Positions 22,851 through 35,376 are shown, counted from the first letter of the stretch. The stretch: 64,000 bases of DNA from Sipunculus nudus (GCA_026874595.1 CM049317.1:55276118-55340117), one strand, 5' to 3'. The notes: generated from the letters alone by a model not told the origin. Program-made: numbers and translations.

Positions 22851-24038
22851 GCAAAATCCGGGACGTCTGACTTGCTTGCCCTTGTTGAATGTGTTTGGAT
22901 TATCTTGAGAGGGCGCCCAACATGTTATAAACATGCACGTGGATATAAACACAACAAGAAGCCTGTGTGTAACGGGATGGGCTATTTCTGACCATGGCAA
23001 CATGGTATACGAGGTGTATTAAGTGAGACCGCATTTTTTCCTGACCATTTTGTACTGGCTAAGCTTCATTTATTTCACCATTTTCCTTACAGTATTTCCC
23101 CCTGTTTTTTAATGCATATTTATTATCGAAACGTAACCGAAAAAGTCAGATTAAGTCAAGATAACCAGTACAGAAAAAAAAACAACCATAATGACATTTT
23201 ACAAATAAAGTCTCACGTTTTCAAATTCCTCTATTGAGAAGTGAACTTGCCATCCTAAAATGGATTAGTTAGCTAAATTGTCTGGTGCTAGAAACTAGAT
23301 ACGCTCATGTCTCATATAGAATTCACAAAAAGGCACAATACGGTCATATCCACAAAATGAATAACCAGCGAGGGAAATGAAACATGAGTATGTGCAGGTA
23401 AATTAAATGGAGTTTTTTAATCATTCCTGGAACGACCATTTACAGGAGAAGGCCTCTTCAGTGGACGTGGTATACTGTTTATTGATTGCCATGATACGTT
23501 CTCGGTACAAACAAACACTATATCTCAAAGCCAGTTAATCAACCGGATGTAATCGTAATACTGCGGCTGACACCTGCGTCAGGAGTTAAGCCCTCAGAGC
23601 ATTTTTACCCTGAATCAGTTAATTAAGTACCTCAACACCTAGGTCAAATGTTACGCCCTCCGGGCATTGCTACCGTACCTAATTTTATCAAGTGCTCTCC
23701 TTTATAATGCTTGTTTCCTCTTAACGGACTTCCGACTTCTTTTCCTTCCTGTATGCCCTCCTGCAAGCTCTTTTTATAGATTCATAATAACCTTTCATAA
23801 TTTCAGGTCATTAAGTTTAATAATTATAACCTTTTCTTTTAATAATCTTTTATTTAACTTCACAATAAAATGAAGTCGGGTGAAAAAAAGTTGACAAATA
23901 ATGAGTCTTTAAGTTTAATTTAAAGTTTTGACATGTATATGTGTTTTATTCCGCCTGGCCGTTGCAATTTGTATATGGATGACCATGATAACAAACAGTT
24001 GCTTAGATAAACGATGCGGTATAGCATGTTTTCAAAGT
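22851..24038. other. No recognised gene
   Basis: No supported frame, RNA gene or array. GCCCTC with GGGCATT near 23,590 and 23,655 may be a small repeat pair. Confidence 0.4.
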
Positions 24039-24362
24039 GTGTTTCCATGTGCGCGTATCTATGCGCATGTGCGTATAAGCGTGACAAAATAGTTCTGTGT
24101 TTCAATCATCGCGTTTATGCCTATTTGCGTGAACTGGCAGACTAATATGTTGTTACAGATGTTTCTTTCACTATGCGCAGTTGTCTTGCATGTGTCTGTG
24201 TAGCGCCAGCATAGTTCATGGGAGACGTGCGAGTTGGCCCGGCCCACGTGAGGGTTCTGACGTGTAGAAACACAGTGTTCTTTGTTCTAGATGTTTCAAG
24301 TGTTCCGGTACAGTGTGCATTGTCCTATAGAGTTTACCATTTCTACAATTTTCGGATAAAAG

Positions 24363-24371
24363 TTATAAATA
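24363..24371 (+). promoter_or_regulatory. TATA-box-like TTATAAATA
   Basis: TTATAAATA is followed about 25 bases later by a GAGAGAGAG tract. It is a plausible core promoter inside the inverted-end element, but in AT-rich DNA it may be chance. No downstream gene is recognised. Confidence 0.25.
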
Positions 24372-24839
24372 GGGCTGTGTTTAGAGCCGAGAGAGAGAGA
24401 GGAGAGAGAAGACTGTGAGTCAGTTTTGGACCTATCCAATAATTGCAGTAGTGTCAGGGATTCTACGAACTCTAGGCAGATTTTGTGGGACTGTCTCCAG
24501 CTTGCCTTCGGGATTATTACAAGAGCTTTACTTTGCTTTTACAAAAGCTTTTACTATTTGAACTGTTTACGTGGATTATTAGTTTTAAAGGACTTGTTGA
24601 GCTGTGACAGTGGTGGTATATCCAGAAAAGCCTATGATCCGTACACTGGTACTGTACACTTTAATTATTATACTGTGTAATTGTTTTGATTTACTGTTTT
24701 ACTGTTGTTATACTGTGTAATTGTATTGATTTAGTGTATTGTAGTGTTAGGATTGTTTTAAGAATGAATTATTTGTTAACAAAAAAACACAGACTTTATC
24801 CATTCCCCTAGACATTACATGCTGCCTAGTGTTACAGAA

Positions 24840-24917
24840 TCTGAATTTTTTTATTTCCATAACACAATTTATGCTCGTCACTACTACCTGATCTGTCGTT
24901 ATTAGGTTCCATAACAA
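24840..24917 (-). pseudogene. Decayed copy of the CARD-like fragment
   Basis: On the minus strand, LLWNLITTDQVVV then SIN aligns with LLQNLIITDHDIV then STN at 17.7 kb. Differences are spread over first, second and third codon positions, and the basic helix has decayed. It lies within the element at 24,039-25,113, so it may have been carried there. Too short for a firm assignment. Confidence 0.25.
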
Positions 24918-25188
24918 TATTTGAAGAGTGGGTCGAGCAGGTCTTCCACAAAAAAGATTGCGAAGTGACGTCATTTTTACGGAATCCAAGAGTTCAAGTA
25001 TACACGCACATACGCAAATACGCTGACCGACACATGGAAACACCTCAGTTAAAAAAATCATATGAACGATTTAATTATCACGCATATACGCTTATACGCG
25101 CACATGGAAACACCCCTTTATAGATTATGCATGTAAACGTCAAAATTAATCTACGAATTCAGGTCTTCACACACGCATATACTGATTC

Positions 25189-25191
<3 letters not shown>

Positions 25192-25250
<59 letters not shown>
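25192..25250. repeat. (TA)n microsatellite
   Basis: Nearly pure AT dinucleotide, with one G interruption near the end. Confidence 0.95.
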
Positions 25251-28200
25251 GACAACAAACAAAAACACTTCACTATAATACGAATGCAAATGACCATGTG
25301 CAGGTGTTCGGGCAAACAATCTAATTATTACTGATATAATTTATAACATAAACACAGCCAAAGTAATGACCCACAAACAGGGTTTCGGTATCTGTAAAAA
25401 TGTATATGTATATAAAATTAATCTAACCGTCGAAGTATTGACGAGCATAGGAGCTTTTGTTTGTTTGTTCGAAACGTTCTTGTCTACTTTGAGTGACAAA
25501 TTCTGACCTTCCATTAACCCTATATCTTTTTATACTTTTATACGACACTTGTTTTTTTAAATACCTTAAGGCTTTTTTGCACCAAAGACAAATCACTCAA
25601 GTGTTGAGATATCTGACGGCAAAATATTACTCACCATTGTTTGAAATTCATATAGTTATTATATATAAATCTAAATTGATGTACAGTATTACGACATTTT
25701 ATTGACGTCAAAAAATGATGATATGATGATGTCACAGAGATGACGCAACAATGGATTTTGTACGTGTCACTTTCGCGTGACTTTTGGTAAATCACGTGGA
25801 CAAACAGGTAAAGGCCACTGAGAAATGACGCCAATATTTTACAGCTCTTTCAAAACAACAGCACCCCGGCGAAAATAAACTCCCTTGTTTCATACTTCCC
25901 TAAATTTACATAAATCACCGCATTTACGCCTGTGATAAAAGAAACTTATTTTTTTTCGTATCTTAGAAACCAGACGAACAAAATATCAAGACAGGATCTG
26001 ATAGGTAAGTTGAATGGATGGTAGATCGAAAACAGATCGGAAATGTTTTGATATGTAAAGTTTGGGACCGGTGAGCTTACAACCTTACCTTACATTAAGT
26101 TCCATGTAACAACCGCCCGAGCCACAAGGTCGACTGTTTAAGTATCACCGTCCAAACGTATGTCTGTGGTAAAAGAACTGAAATGTCAGAGACCATAACA
26201 TAAAGTATGCTTGGTTTTCACTTTAAACACACTAGTTGTATACCAGTAATTTCGACATGGGACCTGAGACATTCTTTTTTTTATTTTTACGGAAAACGGC
26301 TGTCACAATGATCAGATGTTGAGAAATTTAAAGAAATAATCCTGTCAGGGTTCAAAAAGGGCGAGGCGATGTAACATGAAAGTACTTAGGTGACAGCGCC
26401 CTAGCCATGACAACATGACACTCAGGCCTTCGGAAATAAACTGATAGGACCTGGAGTCATGATGGCAGTCACAACAGAACGCCCATTCTAAGGGTCGGAT
26501 CAAAATATTTCCTGTCTGGTATTATTTGGCATCACAGGCTTATATGATCGTATTATATGTGCCTAATATCGTAGGAAAAGGGTTGTTACACACAAATTAT
26601 TACATTTATTTCCTCCTTTCGTCACTGTGGCACCGATTCACGTAAAGAGGTACTTCTCGTTGGAAACTGAAGTGTCATGACGGGGTCGTGTATGTAAACT
26701 TGGATGTCCGAAGCCCGAAGCCGGAAACCAAGGAATTGTTTTATAAATAATGCAGTTTAAAGCATATACAAAATACTAACGCTTCAATACGGTTTTGTTT
26801 TTTCCCGATAGAATAAGATCTTTACTATCATTCTGTGAACACTTATAGTTATTCATTCTTTGATCTGAAAGTTATGGACGATTTTGTGCTCGGAAGCCAT
26901 CTCGGAAGTCACTCAGAAGTGCTGGGATATGTGATATAAATATGTATAACTCGGAAGTCACAGAGACGCACTGGTTAACTTGTGGTCAGTTAAGAGCCAC
27001 AGCCCAAATGCAGTTTCATTATAATTATAGTTGCATGCATGTATTTAAATTGCTTATGCATGATTCTGCTTTTAATGAGTGTATAATACAATACATGATA
27101 CAAAATCGGAAAACTATGTTCTCAATTTTTTTATTTGTAAATTTAATATAAATGTATACAGATATGTGGCTGTATTTTCACGCAATGTATTTCACCCCAT
27201 GAAATATATTAATAAAATCTAGAGCCATGTTTTTGTTAAAGATATTTATATTTACATGGGCAGGTTATGGGAGGGGATGATTTTAATTCTTAAAATATAC
27301 AATGTAAAGAGGACATTTTGAGGCACCTTAAACAAAAGATAATAAGGATTTTCTGTTCCGCAACTATTCTCTTACATATTTTTGAAAAATGTTTTCAACC
27401 TTTAGGTTGTTGGGCTTTAATATTTATAATTCTATAAAATTACGGTATAAACTGGAAAATCCAAATATCCAAAAGTTTGTAACATGTTAATGTCAATGAT
27501 GAAATACGCGTTTATACATTTATACCTTGCAAAATGTCACCTTTTAAATGTAGTACTCGTTGTAAAATAATTGATATGTTTAAGTCTTATAACAATCTTT
27601 GCATTTTACAGACTTTTGTGATCTGTGAGCGCACAGGCTCGGGCAGCAGAGCACAGTGCGTGAGTCTGAATACCAGCCGAGGAGCCGTGTTATGACCGAG
27701 AAAAGTGACATGTGATAACAGAAAGACTCAATCTCTAAATATACTAGTATATTTTTGGATGCACTCAAAGTGGAGTAAAAATCACAGACTTGTTCATTAA
27801 TATCGCCAACTAATGAACTGGAAAGTAATAAATTTAATTCTGTAATTGCTAGGGGATAAAAAGGTAATCTGAAAGTAAATGAAAATTGATTACGAATAAA
27901 TGGGAAAAGAACTCGATACGTCTGAACGGGATTGCGCCCCCTATGGATGCACCACTGAATAATAAATATGGTATAATAAACCCTAATATGGCATTAAAAT
28001 ACAGTTAAAAATTACGATGTCATTCAATATGAATAAATAACATACTAATACATGATCGATTTGTAAATTAAGCAAATAATTATTTTTTTTAAATTCAAAT
28101 TAATTCTTGTTCAAGTTTTTAACACTTCCTTCAAACTTTTTCAATCTTGTATTTATATTCTAATAATTTTACTCCTGATGTTTCAACATAATATTTCAAC

Positions 28201-29462
28201 TTCAAATAAATGGATATTTAATAATATTTTAAAGTATATTTGCAACTGATTTCACTGTAAAGCGTTATAATATATGCATGATAAGGGCATCTAAACAGAA
28301 TGTGCTCCCTTCAACTTCGGATTACTTTACGATTACAACGATCTCGATAAAAATTCCATGCTTGCAGTTTTGTGTACAGAGGAGATCATTGAATGTAAAA
28401 TCTTTAATAAATAACCATGTAGAATCTTTATCGACACGTATGACATTTGGGGCTTCAAGTAAAATTCTGTCTAGAGGTGACCTGGTGTCTCAAAGATGCT
28501 ACGGGATATAGGCATTTTTAATGAACCTGTTGCTTATCTAAGTTTCATACCTTGAAATTCCACATAAAAATAATGAAACCATGCAATAATCGAACCAAAC
28601 CGTTTTGATAGATAAAGTTAGATATTTACCGCTAAGATAAATATTTCAAATACAAATATAAATTATTCCTATTCTACTTTTGCTGTTTAGTCATTTTTTA
28701 TCTTTATATAATCCATCTGAATATTCCGTGCATACTCACTATTTTTATTTGATTCTTATATTTTAATCCTCAGAAACAAAATTAACAGATAGGATGTTTT
28801 TTCTTAGGCCTGGTAATCACCGGTCTATAGTCGGAATTCTCGATACAAGAGTACCGTGCGCTTTCGGACCTCCTTCCCTTCGGACTTAATAGTTGCTGGT
28901 ATCAGTTTTTATTATTAAACAGATTTTTTTTTATATCTATAACATTTGCTCTTTGCTCATTTATTTTTAAACATTTACTGAACTTAACTGGCTATGCCAA
29001 ATGTTTTGTGTAATGTTTTATTGATTTGTTGTTGATTTTTTTCAATTGACGTATTTTACAATATATCTATAAAAGGTATTGATGTTTGTGCCCTGCGGTT
29101 TTACAAATGTTCAGAACATTAATTTGATGAATATTGTACCTAACAGCATAAAAAATATCGATTAAATATTAAACAGTTCTGAAAAAAAACAGAAAATATT
29201 GTTTTTATATTATCAAAAAAATTTACAATCGGCATCATATCTATTTACACATGCATTGTGTATTTCTCTCTATTAAGGTATTGTTAATGTTTGTGTTTTC
29301 TTTTTAAATTTGCAGGATACGTCTGATGAAGTCATTATCAAACAAATTATTGTAAAGCATCATGTATATAATGCTATTTATGCAAAATTTCAAAACATGA
29401 ATTGAAACAGGTTCCATTTACAGCAGGAACATATAGGGGAAAATATCACATTTATCAGATAT

Positions 29463-29465
<3 letters not shown>
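25251..29465. other. No recognised gene
   Basis: The longest stretch without any recognised feature. It is AT-rich. Frames are 60-77 codons without recognisable domains. A short direct repeat CTCGGAAGTCA occurs near 26,903 and 26,950. No RNA gene was seen. Confidence 0.45.

Positions 29466-29512
<47 letters not shown>
29466..29512. repeat. (TA)n microsatellite
   Basis: About 47 bases of pure TA. Confidence 0.95.
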
Positions 29513-29515
<3 letters not shown>

Positions 29516-31162
29516 CAATGTGTGCAACCTGACCACGAAATGTAAAATATAACTTGGCATAAAAGGTTTACATTATAGATAAGAGCTTCAGAGATTCATT
29601 AACGTGATGAAATATTTTGGTCAATGGAAAAGGAAAATAAATATTTTATTCAAAACAACCTTTAAAAAATATTTACTGGACGTTTTGAGGTTTTTGTCAA
29701 ATTTTCTGTTTATGTCTCTATGATATTATCAGGGTAATTTTTATAGGAACACATTTGTAATGTGAATAAAATATGATCAAAATCTTTAATCTTTTCATGT
29801 TTCCACCATCATAAAATACAGAAACAGCGTAAAATATTGACGAGTTAATATAATCTTGTTTAACAGAAATAAAATATCAATATAATATATTATAAAAACA
29901 GCATCATGAATGTTACAAAACAGATTGAGTTTATGAAAAATATGTCATATTGAAGAAATTGAAAATGCTTGACACGTTGCTGACGATATGATGACCAGTG
30001 CATTAGCCATTACTGGCTTCCGAGTTTTACACATTTGGACTATAACCAAGATTTGTTTACATAATGATAGAATAGACCTTATTCTATCAATAAAAATAAA
30101 ATAGTACTTTCCATTGATGTATTAGCATTTTAATTATGCTATGATCATTGCTTTATTTAAAAAATTCTTGCTTCCGACTTCGGACTTCCGAGTTTTACAC
30201 ATAGCCGTCTGGGAATCCCCTACCGGATGTTATGATTCTCCCGCTGAAGCCGTGTAGACGAGTTTTTTCGAGTGAAACCAGCCTCGGTATTAAAAACTGC
30301 TGCACGAATACACGTAAGTCAACCGTGGAAGTAATAATTATTATTTACCCCAACAGAATAACGTCACTTTTTGTCTTAACTCAGGAAAATGACAGCTTTA
30401 CTTCTAGAAGTAGATATAAATAAAATGTAGTGTCAGAAATGGCGTGCACATCTGCACATACTAGAATTGATGCGAACCCAATAGCTTGTACTGTCACCCC
30501 ATCGTTCTTCAGTTCATCTAAAATCGACGTTTGGGGTGACAGGCTGTCGCTAACAGCGCCCAGGCAATAATATGTTTGGTGAGATAAAAGTTTGGTGGAA
30601 AAAGGGACGTGTATCGGAAAAATTTAGATGGGAATAACTCTTATTTTTACCGCGCCCAAATCCTCAAATAATATTTTTTCCTGAAGCGGCGGCAGAGATC
30701 ATGTCAACTGTACCACGATCAGCACGGAAACCGCATTGACTTTCTGGTAGAACACCGTCTTCCTGGTATAAATTTAGGCGATTGGCTAGCACGGATCTTT
30801 TCGGCAATGCTCAGCGTATACCTCAAACGCGATATCAGCTACAACTCTATCTGTGTTTCTGTATACATAGCGTATCAATTTACCAGCTCAGTTCACAGGT
30901 AAGCCAAATATCAAGGCCAGCCAATAATACGAATGAATAGTTTTACAAAGGAAAAGAATCAATTTTATCCTAATATATTGTGGTGATTTATATTAGCATA
31001 AATTGTTAAAGGATTGTTTCTCTGGTGTTAATTTACCCTCCACAAAATTTAAATAAAATCCGTGCAGCATTTTTTTCTGAAAAATAGGTAACAGACAAGC
31101 GGACGTTCTTACCAGACCAAGGAGGAAATAAAAATGACCTCGAAGCCTTGCGGAGGCATAAA
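29513..31162. other. No recognised gene; short repeats
   Basis: CTTCCGAGTTTTACACAT is repeated exactly at 30,017-30,034 and 30,185-30,202. A perfect hairpin, GATAGAATA (30,066-30,074) and TATTCTATC (30,080-30,088), lies between them. This could be the edge of an undefined element. No gene is supported. Confidence 0.4.
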
Positions 31163-31345
31163 CAGGGGCCGGTCAAGGATTTAGGAACAGGAAGGGTCCA
31201 ACCAAGGAGGACTAATAACAAAACCAAATAAAATTTCCCCAGGTCTGGAAAAGGAAGGGGTCCAGGCCTAAAAAAAAATGTCTGAACCACTTAAAAAGGT
31301 TACAGCTGCAGAGAAAGTGGAGGTCCGGACCCCATTTACTCCCCT
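31163..31345. mobile_element. hAT-like MITE, copy 3
   Basis: It begins CAGGGGCCGGTCAAGG and carries AAGGAGGACTAATAACAAA, CCCAGGTCTGGAAAAGG, GGGGTCCAGG and GGAGGTCCGGACCCC in the same order as copies 1 and 2. The right end decays near CCTCCGAACCATATG. It sits about 100 bases before the composite satellite starts. The 85-codon minus-strand frame in it is incidental. Confidence 0.6.
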
Positions 31346-31439
31346 CCGAACCATATGCTAATATGAATTCATGAGTAATAACGAAGGGGCACTGATCTAG
31401 CGATTTCAGATTACTCCCAATTCAGATACCGGTTCAAAA

Positions 31440-31867
31440 CATTTGTTGCTTGCCGGAATCAAAGATTTCGGCAAGGATATTGCTCAGTTGCGTATGTCTG
31501 TTTGTTGCTTGCCGGAAATCTTCGATTTCGGCAAGTTGGTTGGTCAGTTGCGTATGTCCATTTGTCTGTTTTTTGCTTGCCGGAAGATTTCCGGCAAGCA
31601 TGTTGGTCAGTTGCGTATGTCCATTTGTCTGTTTGTTGCTTGCCGGAAATCTTCGATTTCGGCAAGTTGGTTGGTCAGTTGCGTATGTCCATTTGTTTGT
31701 TTTTTTGTTTATTGCTTGCCGGAAATCTTCGATTTCGGCAAGTTGGTTGGTCAGTTGCGTATGTCCATTTGTCTGTTTATTTGTTTTTTGCTTGCCGGAA
31801 ATCTTCGATTTCGGCAAGCATGTTGGTCAGTTGCGTATGTCTGTTTGTCTGTCTGTCTGTTTGTTTG
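31440..31867. repeat. Hairpin module H, six units
   Basis: GCTTGCCGG starts at 31,448, 31,507, 31,575, 31,638, 31,714 and 31,790. A typical unit has a hairpin with arms CTTGCCGGAAATC and GATTTCGGCAAG (one bulged G) and the loop TTC. A tail of TTGGTCAGTTGCGTATGTC and TGTTTGTCTG repeats follows. The first unit has the loop AAA, and the third is a perfect 11-bp palindrome with the loop GAT. Units are 59-76 bases long. Long frames on both strands across this block come from the palindromes and are not genes. This is the left edge of the composite satellite. Confidence 0.9.
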
Positions 31868-33335
31868 TCTGCACTCTCCTGGCCACAATTTTGCCACAAT
31901 CACCTTGAAACTTACAGGGATGTTGAAAAACATAATTTCTAGGTGCCCTATTGTTTTTGGTTAAAATAGGTCAAAGGTCAAAGGTCAAGGTCACGACAGG
32001 TATGGTTAACGGTTTTTGCACTATAACTTCGCCATTAATAGGCTTATCCACTTCTGCAATAGCTCATTTTTTTCGTCATCACCTGGCCTTTCTTTTGACA
32101 TGTAGCTTACTTAAATTTGCTGTTACCATGGTTACGCAATTTTGGGGAGAAATCATGGAATTTCGTGATATTTTTCAAATTTGCAGCAATCGTACTGATT
32201 CTGAGATATTTTATGTAACACAAGAATATCTCGAAATTGTTTTTTCAGATTTTGGAAATGGCCGCCAGGGGGCGTTGCAGATGAAAAAACATGAACATTT
32301 GTTTTGGTGCTATACCTCCAGAACTATTAAACATTGGGCCATTTCCATCACAGCACCTTCAACTGGGGTCCATGGGCTTATTTTTGCGCATAGGTGCCAA
32401 AGTGCGCTATTGCCAGATTTCTCTACTTTTGGGGTAAAACTTTTGAATTTTGAAAATATGCAGTTTTCAGCTTCTAACTCTGTCAGTTTTTATGCTGGAG
32501 AGGTCAATTTTTTTGCATCTTGTAGCCCTTGGTGAGTTCTCGGTGATCCAATCAAAAATCTTGCAAAATCTCGCACCGTTTCTCGTCAAACGAGAGTCTT
32601 CGAGATTTCATTAAATATGACCTACAGGTTGCATTTTTTTAACAATGGCTTTGAAATTGATATATTTTGTGTTATTTTATAAATATCTCGAAATCAGTTT
32701 TTCATTTTTTTGGAAATAGCCACCAGGGGGCGTGGTACCTGAAACACTGTAACATATCATTTTTCTGCAATATCTCAAAAAATATTAAACGTGACACCAT
32801 TTTTTTGGTGGTATCTGAAACTAGGAACATTGGCTTATTCCTCCGCACATGTAGCTTTGTACTGCCGTTACCATGGTTACCAAATTTTGGGGTAAAACGT
32901 GACAACTTGAAAATACGAAGTTTACCTGCTTCTATCTCTGTAGATATTTGCCATAGAAAGGTCTGGTTTTCGGCGTTAGACAGCATCCGTCTAGTTCTTA
33001 GTCATTCAATCGCAAGTCTCGTCATATCTCGCACCGTTTCTCGTGAAACGAGAACACGTGACCATTCAAAGAAATGCCTATAATTCTGTCCTTTTTACGC
33101 CACAGACACATGGTCTGCAGCGCCGGATAGCGTCGGACACTCGCAGTCACATTCAGGGGTCGCATTGTAAGTCTCGTCAAATCTCGCGCCGTGTTTCACC
33201 AAACCACGAAGTCACGTGCCGTCGCCGCAAGTGCCGGCAGGGTCCCTACGGTGGGCGGCCGGCGTGTGCAGCGGTGCGTGACGGCCTTTCCGGGCCCTGT
33301 CTATTATCATACATGTTGGAGGCACAGTCACAACT
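31868..33335. repeat. Module A, copy 1
   Basis: About 1.47 kb from TCTGCACTCTCCTGGCC to the GC-rich text before the next hairpin. In order: four AGGTCA half-sites (31,968-31,993), GTTACCATGGTTAC (32,122-32,135), CCGCCAGGGGGCGTTG (32,262-32,277), TCTCGT and ACGAGA palindromes, CCACCAGGGGGCGTGG (32,720-32,735), a second GTTACCATGGTTAC (32,867-32,880), CACGTG (33,055-33,060 and 33,213-33,218) and a CpG-rich end. It is nearly identical to copies at 33,691, 37,390 and 52,558. A plus-strand frame ending near 32,535 recurs in all copies. Copy differences there almost always change the amino acid, so it does not look protein-coding. Confidence 0.9.
31968..31993 (+). promoter_or_regulatory. Four AGGTCA half-sites (DR1, DR1, DR0)
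   Basis: AGGTCA occurs at 31,968, 31,975, 31,982 and 31,988. The first three are spaced by one base, the DR1 arrangement bound by HNF4, RXR-type and COUP-type receptors. The last pair gives TCAAGGTCA, the extended half-site of ERR and NR5A receptors. Equivalent clusters are in other copies (33,791; 37,490; 45,239; 61,949). Binding is unproven. Confidence 0.45.
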
Positions 33336-33690
33336 TTATTGCTTGCCGGAAATCTTCGATTTCGGCAAGCATATTGCTCAGTTGCGTATGTCTGTTTGTC
33401 TGTTTGTTGCTTGCCGGAAATCTTCGATTTCGGCAAGCATGTTGGTCAGTTGCGTATGTCTGTTTGTTGCTTGCCGGAAATCTTCGATTTCCGCAAGCAT
33501 GTTGGTCAGTTCCGTATGTCCATTTGTCTGTTTGTTTGTTGCTTGCCGGAAATCTTCGATTTCGGCAAGTTGGTTGGTCAGTTGCGTATGTCCATTTGTC
33601 TGTTTTTTTGTTGCTTGCCGGAAATCTTCGATTTCGGCAAGCATATTGCTCAGTTGCGTATGTCTGTTTGTCTGTTTGTTTGTTTGTTTG
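33336..33690. repeat. Hairpin module H, five units
   Basis: GCTTGCCGG starts at 33,341, 33,409, 33,469, 33,541 and 33,613. The third unit has TTTCCGC in place of TTTCGGC in the right arm, which weakens its stem. It is otherwise like the first block and joins module A copies 1 and 2. Confidence 0.9.
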
Positions 33691-35157
33691 TCTGCACTCT
33701 CCTGGCCACAATTTTGCCACAATCACCTTGAAACTTGCAGGGATGATGAAAAACATAATTTCTAGGTGCCCTATTGTTTTTGGTTAAAATAGGTCAAAGG
33801 TCAAAGGTCAAGGTCACGACAGGTATGGTTAACGGTTTTTGCACTATAACTTCGCCATAAATAGGCTTATCCACTTCTGCAATAGCTCATTTTTTTCGTC
33901 ATCACCTGGCCTTTCTTTTGACATGTAGCTAACTTAAATTTGCTGTTACCATGGTTACGCAATTTTGGGGAGAAATCATGGAATTTCGTGATATTTTTCA
34001 AATTTGCAGCAATCGTACTGATTCTGAGATATTTTATGTAACACAAGAATATCTCGAAATTGTTTTTTCAGATTTTGGAAATGGCCGCCGGGGGGCGTTG
34101 CAGATGAAAAAACATGAAAATTTGTTTTCGTGCTATACCTCCAGAACTATTAAACATTGGGCCATTTCCATCACAGCACCTTCAACTGGGTACCATGGGC
34201 TTATTTTTGCGCATAGGTGCCAAAGTGCGCTATTGCCAGATTTCTCTATTTTTGGGGTAAAACTTTTGAATTTTGAAAATATGCAGTTTTCAGCTTCTAA
34301 CTCTGTCAGTTTTTATGCTGGAGAGGTCATTTTTTTTGCATCTTGTAGCCCTTGGTGAGTTCTCGGTGGTCCAATCAAAAATCTTGCAAAATCTCGCACC
34401 GTTTCTCGTCAAACGAGAGTCTTCGAGATTTCATTAAATATGACCTACAGGTTGCATTTTTTTAACAATGGCTTTGAAATTGATATATTTTGTGTTATTT
34501 ATAAATATCTCGAAATCAGTTTTTCATTTTTTTGGAAATAGCCACCAGGGGGCGTGGTACCTGAAACACTGTAACATATCATTTTTCTGCAATATCTCAA
34601 AAAATATTAAACGTGACACCATTTTTTTTGTGGTATCTGAAACTAGGAACATTGGCTTATTCCTCCGCACATGTAGCTTTGTACTGCCGTTACCATGGTT
34701 ACCAAATTTTGGGGTAAAACGTGACAACTTGAAAATACGAAGTTTACCTGCTTCTATCTCTGTTGATATTTGCCATAGAAAGGTCTGGTTTTCGGCGTTA
34801 GACAGCATCCGTCTAGTTCTTAGTCATTCAATCGCAAGTCTCGTCATATCTCGCACCGTTTCTCGTGAAACGAGAACACGTGACCATTCAAAGAAATGCC
34901 TATAATTCTGTCATTTTTACGCCACAGACACATGGTCTGCAGCGCCGGATAGCGTCGGACACTCGCAGTCACATTCAGGGGTCGCATTGTAAGTCTCGTC
35001 AAATCTCGCGCCGTGTTTCACCAAACCACGAAGTCACGTGCCGTCGCCGCAAGTGCCGGCAGGGTCCCTACGGTGGGCGGCCGGCGTGTGCAGCGGTGCG
35101 TGACGGCCTTTCCAGGCCCTGTCTATTATCATACATGTTAGAGGCACAGTCACAACT
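33691..35157. repeat. Module A, copy 2
   Basis: It follows copy 1 at a distance of 1,823 bases and is nearly identical to it. The first CTCF-like site is altered to GCCGCCGGGGGGCG (34,085). The second is intact (34,542-34,557). X-box-like palindromes are at 33,945 and 34,689. A TTA to TAA change shortens the recurrent frame here, as expected of non-coding sequence. Confidence 0.9.
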
Positions 35158-35376
35158 TTATTGCTTGCCGGAAATCTTCGATTTCGGCAAGCATATTGCT
35201 CAGTTGCGTATGTCTGTTTGTCTGTTTGTTGCTTGCCGGAAATCTTTGATTTCGGCAAGTTGGTTGGTCAGTTGCGTATGTCCATTTGTCTGTTTGTTGC
35301 TTGCCGGAAATCTTCGATTTCGGCAAGCATGTTGGTCAGTTGCGTATGTCTGTTTGTCTGTCTGTCTGTTTGTTTG
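35158..35376. repeat. Hairpin module H, three units
   Basis: Starts at 35,163, 35,231 and 35,299. The second has the loop TTT (CTTTGATTTC), and its stem is otherwise kept. Confidence 0.9.

Larger units (their letters stand above)
24039..25113. mobile_element. 1.07-kb element with 20-bp inverted ends
   Basis: GTGTTTCCATGTGCGCGTAT at 24,039-24,058 is repeated exactly in reverse complement at 25,094-25,113. A second right-hand copy of CATGGAAACACC lies at 25,032-25,043. Subterminal text is rich in GCGTAT and ATACGC on both sides. Outside the ends, CAAAG on the left and CCCCTTTA on the right hint that the true termini extend a few bases (possibly CAAAGGGGTG). No target duplication could be fixed. 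Internally there is a TATAAATA, a GA-rich tract at 24,390-24,410, a duplicated segment TACTGTGTAATTGT (near 24,670 and 24,709) and an exon-like fragment on the minus strand. No transposase is visible. Confidence 0.6.

Noticed and set aside
27920..27960. Minus-strand CTCF-like motif (CCATAGGGGGCGC)
   Set aside because: It lacks the CCNSY part of the consensus and stands alone.
31443..31964. Long overlapping frames (127-173 codons) on both strands over the hairpin blocks, rich in Cys, Val and Leu
   Set aside because: They translate a palindromic tandem in several frames at once. The same text appears at every H block, and the period changes frame.
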